Of a stretch of 64,000 nucleotides of DNA, positions 57,463 through 64,000 are shown piece after piece. Source of the stretch: Xanthomonas hyacinthi (GTDB lineage Bacteria; Pseudomonadota; Gammaproteobacteria; Xanthomonadales; Xanthomonadaceae); the NCBI RefSeq assembly GCF_009769165.1, contig NZ_CP043476.1:3975001-4039000 (forward strand), given 5' to 3'. Position numbers and translations under genes: made by a program. Below the pieces are notes generated by a model that made no database searches, was not told the origin of the DNA, and saw only the letters and a list, made by a program, of their open reading frames with translations. Every line of letters starts with the position of its first letter. Position 1 is the first letter of the stretch.

Positions 57463-58713
57463 TCAGTGCTGTGCGTCGGCATCCTCGTCGCCGTGGTCGG
57501 TGTCGTCGTCGGCCTGGTCCAGCGGCTGGTAGACGCCGGCTTCGACCAGGTGCAGCAGGGTTTCGCGGCCGGCGGCGGACAGCGCCGCGTAGGCGCCGGC
57601 GTCGATGCGCTCGGCCGCGGCCAGACGCCGCGCGTCCTTCAGCGGCAGGGCGAATTCCAGGCCGCTGCAGAACAGGGTGGCGCCGCGCGTGGCCCGGCGC
57701 CAGGCCGGCCGCGCCCAGGGGTGGCGCTGCAGGACCAGGCCCTGTTCCAGCGCCGCGGCCACTTCCTGCGGCGCCGGCGGGTTGCCCGGCGGCAGGATCT
57801 CGCCGGCGGCGCGGTAGGTGGTGATGAAGCGGCCGAACCAGGCGCCGAGGCGGTCGGGGTCGTTCATGCGCAGCGCGTTCAGCGCCTCGACCACGCGGCC
57901 CATCGCCGCGGCATCGATCTCGTACGGATCGGCCGGCACCTGCAGGTCCGCGTCGTGGTAGCGCAGCGCCTCGTCGGCGCCGTCGATCAGGGTGTCCAGG
58001 TAGTCGCCGATCAGTTCGGCCGAGGATGGCGCGCGCGTGCCCACCGAGAAGGTCAGGCAGGCGTCTTCGGCGACGCCGTGGTGCGGCACCAGCGGCGGCA
58101 GGTACAGCATGTCGCCGGGGCCGAGCACCCAGTCGTGGGTGGGGCTGAAGCTGCGCAGCAGCTTCAGCTCGACATCCTCGCGGAAGTCGGTCGGCGGCGC
58201 CTTGTGGCCCAGCGCCGCGCTGGCGTCGATCTGCCAGCGGCGGTGGCCGTGCGCCTGCAGCAGGAATACGTCGTAATGGTCCACGTGTGCGCCAACCGAA
58301 CCGCCGGGGGCGGCGAAGCTGACCATCACGTCGTCGACCCGCCAGCGCGGCAGGAAGCGGAACTGCTCGAGCAGGGCGCGGATGTCCGGATCCCACTTGT
58401 CCACGTCCTGCACCAGCAGGGTCCAGTCGTGGTCGGGCATGCCGGGGAATTCGCTTTCCTGGAACGGACCGTTGCGCACGCTCCAGCGGTCGCTGGCGCG
58501 GTCGTGCACGATCAGCCGCGACAGCGCGGCCTCTTCGCAGGCCAGCCCGGCCAGGTCGCCCGGCTCGATCGGCGAGACGAAGCCGGGGAAGGCGTTGCTG
58601 ATCAGCAGCGGCCGCTTGTGCCAGTAGTCGCGCAGGAAGCGCGCGGCGGGCATGCCCAGCGGCAGCTGCCCGGTGGCGTCGATGGCGATCGGGAACGAGG
58701 CGGGTTTCTTCAT
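57463..58713 (-). CDS. roxA: ribosomal oxygenase RoxA/YcfD (JmjC-type 2-oxoglutarate oxygenase)
   Basis: A 416-residue cupin-fold dioxygenase that hydroxylates an arginine of ribosomal protein L16 in E. coli. The double-stranded beta-helix carries the iron motif GAHVDHYDVFLLQ (His-x-Asp) and the distal His in VPHHGVAED; WHKRPLLISNAFPGF is the conserved N-terminal core. ATG at 58713 fits the family (MKKPASFP); the open frame upstream is unsupported. It uses 2-oxoglutarate, but neighbouring sucA is probably coincidental. Confidence 0.93.
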   Translation of the reverse strand: MKKPASFPIAIDATGQLPLGMPAARFLRDYWHKRPLLISNAFPGFVSPIEPGDLAGLACEEAALSRLIVHDRASDRWSVRNGPFQESEFPGMPDHDWTLLVQDVDKWDPDIRALLEQFRFLPRWRVDDVMVSFAAPGGSVGAHVDHYDVFLLQAHGHRRWQIDASAALGHKAPPTDFREDVELKLLRSFSPTHDWVLGPGDMLYLPPLVPHHGVAEDACLTFSVGTRAPSSAELIGDYLDTLIDGADEALRYHDADLQVPADPYEIDAAAMGRVVEALNALRMNDPDRLGAWFGRFITTYRAAGEILPPGNPPAPQEVAAALEQGLVLQRHPWARPAWRRATRGATLFCSGLEFALPLKDARRLAAAERIDAGAYAALSAAGRETLLHLVEAGVYQPLDQADDDTDHGDEDADAQH

Positions 58714-59002
58714 GGGCGGGCGGTCCGGCAGGCAGAGGCCGACAACGGCGCCGGCAACGGCCGCCATTGTCGCCCAGCCCGCCGCGCGATGCGTTGTCCC
58801 TGCGCGCATGGCTGCCGGCGCGACGATGCGCCGGTGCAGGACCGATGCCGCGAGCCTGCGCCGGGGGTGCGCGTCGGCGCGTCCCTCCGTCTCCAGCGTC
58901 TGTCTGCCTTCAACGGCGGCGAACGGGGGTGCGGCGGGAGTCGGAACGGTGGGGATGAGGGGCGGCGCCGCGTCCCCGCGGCGGCGGCCTTCAGGTCGCG
59001 CG

Positions 59003-60406
<1,404 letters not shown>

Positions 60407-60537
60407 CTAGCCGGCCGCGCCGGGCATGCCGCGCGGCGGCACCAGGCTGAACGGCGCGCGCCATGCGTGTGGCGGGCGATAAGCGAACCGCCGCGTACGC
60501 TTTTATGGTGTCGCATCCCCGCCGCCGTGGCTTTCCG

Positions 60538-61470
60538 ATGCGCTCGATCCTCGCCTGTCTCGCCGTTGCCGCCACGACCGCCGCAGTGCCGGCGGCGGCA
60601 CAGGATCCCGGTTTCGGCGCGCAGGCGGCGGCGCTGTACCGGGTGCCGCCGGCGATCGCCGAGTGCCGTGCCGGCGAACTGCAGCCTGCGCAGCGGCGCC
60701 GGGTGCTGGCGCTGATCAACGACATCCGCCGCCTGCACGGCCTCGGCGCGGTGGACTACGACGCGGCGGCCGAGGTCGAAGCCACCCAGGCGGCGCTGAT
60801 CATCGCCGCCAACGGCCGGCTCAGCCATGCGCCGACGCCGGCATCGCGCTGCTACTCCGCGGCCGGCGCCAAGGGCGCGCGCAGCAGCCTGATCTACGGC
60901 GGAGTCAGCTCGCCGTACCTGGCGTTCGCCGGCATCGAGCAGATCGTGGTCGACTGGCTGACCGACACCAGCAACGTCAGCGCCGGCGGACTGGGCCACC
61001 GCCGCTGGCTGCTGGACCCGTTCCTGCAGCGCGTCGCCTTCGGCATGGTCGCCGGACGCGACGGCGCTGGCTTCAGCAGCGGCGCCGCGCTGCGGTTCGT
61101 CCCTGGCGCCAGCGGCACCGCTGCGCGCAGCGCGGACGACTTCGTGGCCTGGCCGATCGGCGACTACCCGCGCCGCTACTACGCCGACGGCGCGCTGCTG
61201 TCGTTCAGCGCGCTGCCCGAGCGCACTCGCAAGTTCGCCAACCGCGACGTCGACTACGCCGACGCGCAGGTGCAGGTCGGCGAACGCGGCGGGCGCCGGT
61301 TGCAGGTGCGCGGCCTGAGCGACGACCACGAGGGCTTCGGCGTGCCCAATAGCCTGCAGTTCCGGGTGCCGGCGCTGCAGCCGGGCATCGTCTACGAGGT
61401 CTCCATCCAGGACGTGCGCGTGCGCGGGGAGCGCCGCGACTACCGCTATTGGTTCCGCATCGCCGACTAA
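60538..61470 (+). CDS. secreted CAP/SCP-domain protein
   Basis: A 310-residue exported protein. The signal peptide (MRSILACLAVAATTAAVPAA) is followed by a CAP-like domain (LALINDIRRLHGLGAVDYDA, LSHAPTP, GGLGHRRWLLDP) and a C-terminal beta-rich part (LQPGIVYEVSIQDVRV). CAP proteins are extracellular with varied roles. An in-frame ATG at 60505 precedes the chosen one; the later gives a standard signal peptide. It stands between the divergent purB gene and fumC. Confidence 0.85.
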   Translation: MRSILACLAVAATTAAVPAAAQDPGFGAQAAALYRVPPAIAECRAGELQPAQRRRVLALINDIRRLHGLGAVDYDAAAEVEATQAALIIAANGRLSHAPTPASRCYSAAGAKGARSSLIYGGVSSPYLAFAGIEQIVVDWLTDTSNVSAGGLGHRRWLLDPFLQRVAFGMVAGRDGAGFSSGAALRFVPGASGTAARSADDFVAWPIGDYPRRYYADGALLSFSALPERTRKFANRDVDYADAQVQVGERGGRRLQVRGLSDDHEGFGVPNSLQFRVPALQPGIVYEVSIQDVRVRGERRDYRYWFRIAD

Positions 61471-61657
61471 CCGCGCGGCGCGATGGCCGGCGCCTCCAGG
61501 CATTGCTAACATCCGCTGGCGCACACTGCTGACGCCGGGCGCTGCGCCGCGGATAATGCCTGCGCCAGCCGCAGCTCCGCCAGCCTGCCTTTCCGGACGT
61601 CCCGCGCGACAGCGCCGGGTGGATTCCTCACTTTTATGCAGATGCGGAGATTGCGCA

Positions 61658-63067
<1,410 letters not shown>

Positions 63068-63510
63068 GGTATGGCCGCATGCGGCGGCGGGTGCCGTGCC
63101 ATGCGGTTGCTGTGTCGTGTTTGCGAGCGAAGCGAGTGAGCTGCGATGCAGCCGCGGGCTTGCGACGTCATCCGTGAGGGATGATGCAGCAGAGGTTTAG
63201 GGTGGTCTCGAACCCGCTCTGACGCCGAAAGGTTGATGGCTGCGCCAATCGGGGTTGATGGCCCAGGGCCTCCGCGGAGCCGCTGGACGAATTTCCCGGC
63301 AGGTCGGCCATCAGCCCCGACAGGTTGCGACGCCTGCAACTTCATGGCTTCGCTGGTCGCGGCTGAAGTCGCTCCCGCACAGGAGCGACGGGAATGCCGG
63401 CTGGATGCACTGTGGGAGGGGATTCAGCCCCGACAGGATCCGGCGTTGCAGGTCCATCGTCACTGCAGCGGTCGCGACCGATGCCGCTTCTGCGGCAGGC
63501 GCCAGCTGCC
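63068..63510. repeat. intergenic stretch with dispersed short repeats
   Basis: No gene in 443 bp. Around 63350-63440 are units of the GTCGCGGCTGAAGTCGCTCC / GTGGGAGGGGATTCAGCCCC type, which look like the short palindromic repeats scattered through xanthomonad and pseudomonad intergenic regions. Nothing else was recognised. Confidence 0.45.
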
Positions 63511-63951
63511 TCAGCGCCGCTCCGCCTGCAGGTTGCCGAAGCTTTCCTGGTAGGGCTGCAGCGACGGGATGTCGTGCAGCACCGCGTTCTGCAGGGCGCT
63601 GATCTCCGGCGTGGTCGTGAAGCCGACCGAGCGCATGTTCGGGTCCGGCGCGGCGGTTTCCAGGGTGCGCTGGCGCTGCATCTGCAGCTGCATGAACAAT
63701 TGTTGCAACTGGGTACGCTGCGCCTGCGGCAGCGGCAGTTCGATGTCGTCGATGCGCAGGCTGCCGTCGGGGCCGATCGAGGCGTTGGCGGCCGGTGCGC
63801 GGCGCAGCATCACGGCCATGCTGTCCACCGCCACGCGCGGCTTGCCGCGCTCCGCGCGCGAGGACGACGCTGCACCGTCGCGCGCGCCGCACGCCGCCAG
63901 CAGCAGGCACAGCGCTATCAGGGAAAACCAGGCGGCTAGCGTCTTCTTCAT
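63511..63951 (-). CDS. small lipoprotein of unknown function
   Basis: A 146-residue predicted lipoprotein. The signal peptide MKKTLAAWFSLIALCLLLAA is followed by Cys21 in the lipobox LAAC. The mature part has a strand-rich middle (GSLRIDDIELPLPQAQRTQL) and a Gln-rich helix (LFMQLQMQRQRTLE). No named family recognised; inner- or outer-membrane sorting is not clear (Gly at +2). Confidence 0.8.
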   Translation of the reverse strand: MKKTLAAWFSLIALCLLLAACGARDGAASSSRAERGKPRVAVDSMAVMLRRAPAANASIGPDGSLRIDDIELPLPQAQRTQLQQLFMQLQMQRQRTLETAAPDPNMRSVGFTTTPEISALQNAVLHDIPSLQPYQESFGNLQAERR

Positions 63952-64000
63952 CGGTCGATTCGGAGCAGGAAAGTCCCGGCCATTTTAGGCCGGGTCCGGT

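Overview
The window is GC-rich chromosome from a gammaproteobacterium of the Xanthomonas type. The evidence is the LOV-HK-REC photoreceptor kinase, the tex, sucA-sucB-lpd, purB and fumC neighbourhood, the NodT/HlyD/RND efflux operon, and the dense hairpin-forming intergenic repeats, including GGGAAT-type arrays. Species cannot be fixed from the sequence alone.

Layout. (1) 1-9.2 kb is core: the N-terminus of a FAD oxidoreductase, a small unknown protein, the LOV hybrid kinase, Tex, a very large PAS/GAF hybrid kinase and a stand-alone receiver. (2) 9.3-10.1 kb is a scarred boundary: the 5' half of a tRNA-Leu broken in its anticodon loop, an intact tRNA-Leu(CAA), and a dead IS30-family transposase tail. 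(3) 10.1-28.9 kb is a catabolic island that looks foreign (sphingomonad-like families, more A/T at wobble positions). Its left arm is a long minus-strand series: Fe-dependent alcohol dehydrogenase, MmsA, 3-hydroxyisobutyryl-CoA-hydrolase-like protein, alpha/beta hydrolase, FAD monooxygenase, LysR, BKACE enzyme, SMP-30 lactonase, FMN reductase, orphan periplasmic binding protein and quinone oxidoreductase. Its right arm runs the other way: VOC metalloenzyme, CYP199-like P450, [2Fe-2S] ferredoxin, ferredoxin reductase and a SphA/MetA-type outer-membrane protein. A 257-bp MITE-like element lies inside the left arm. (4) 29-31 kb holds a frameshifted PAS histidine kinase and a receiver, followed by a tandemly duplicated tRNA-Ala(GGC)/tRNA-Glu(TTC) pair. 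(5) 32-42.5 kb is a five-gene envelope/efflux operon diverging from an OmpR-type two-component system. (6) 42.7-64 kb is core: ABC exporter, YigZ/IMPACT protein, ECF sigma with a probable anti-sigma factor, GAF-GGDEF-EAL protein, LOG-family protein, 2-oxoglutarate dehydrogenase genes, RoxA, PurB, a CAP-domain protein, FumC and a lipoprotein.

How the island may work (inference). The outer-membrane protein admits a hydrophobic or aromatic substrate. The three-component P450 hydroxylates or dealkylates it. The FAD monooxygenase, VOC enzyme, alpha/beta hydrolase, lactonase and BKACE open and cut the ring or side chain. The hydrolase/alcohol dehydrogenase/MmsA trio turns a released 3-hydroxyacyl-CoA (3-hydroxyisobutyryl-CoA or 3-hydroxypropionyl-CoA) into propionyl- or acetyl-CoA. 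The P450 resembles the 4-methoxybenzoate O-demethylase family CYP199A but appears to lack the I-helix serines that hold the benzoate carboxylate, so the substrate may be new.
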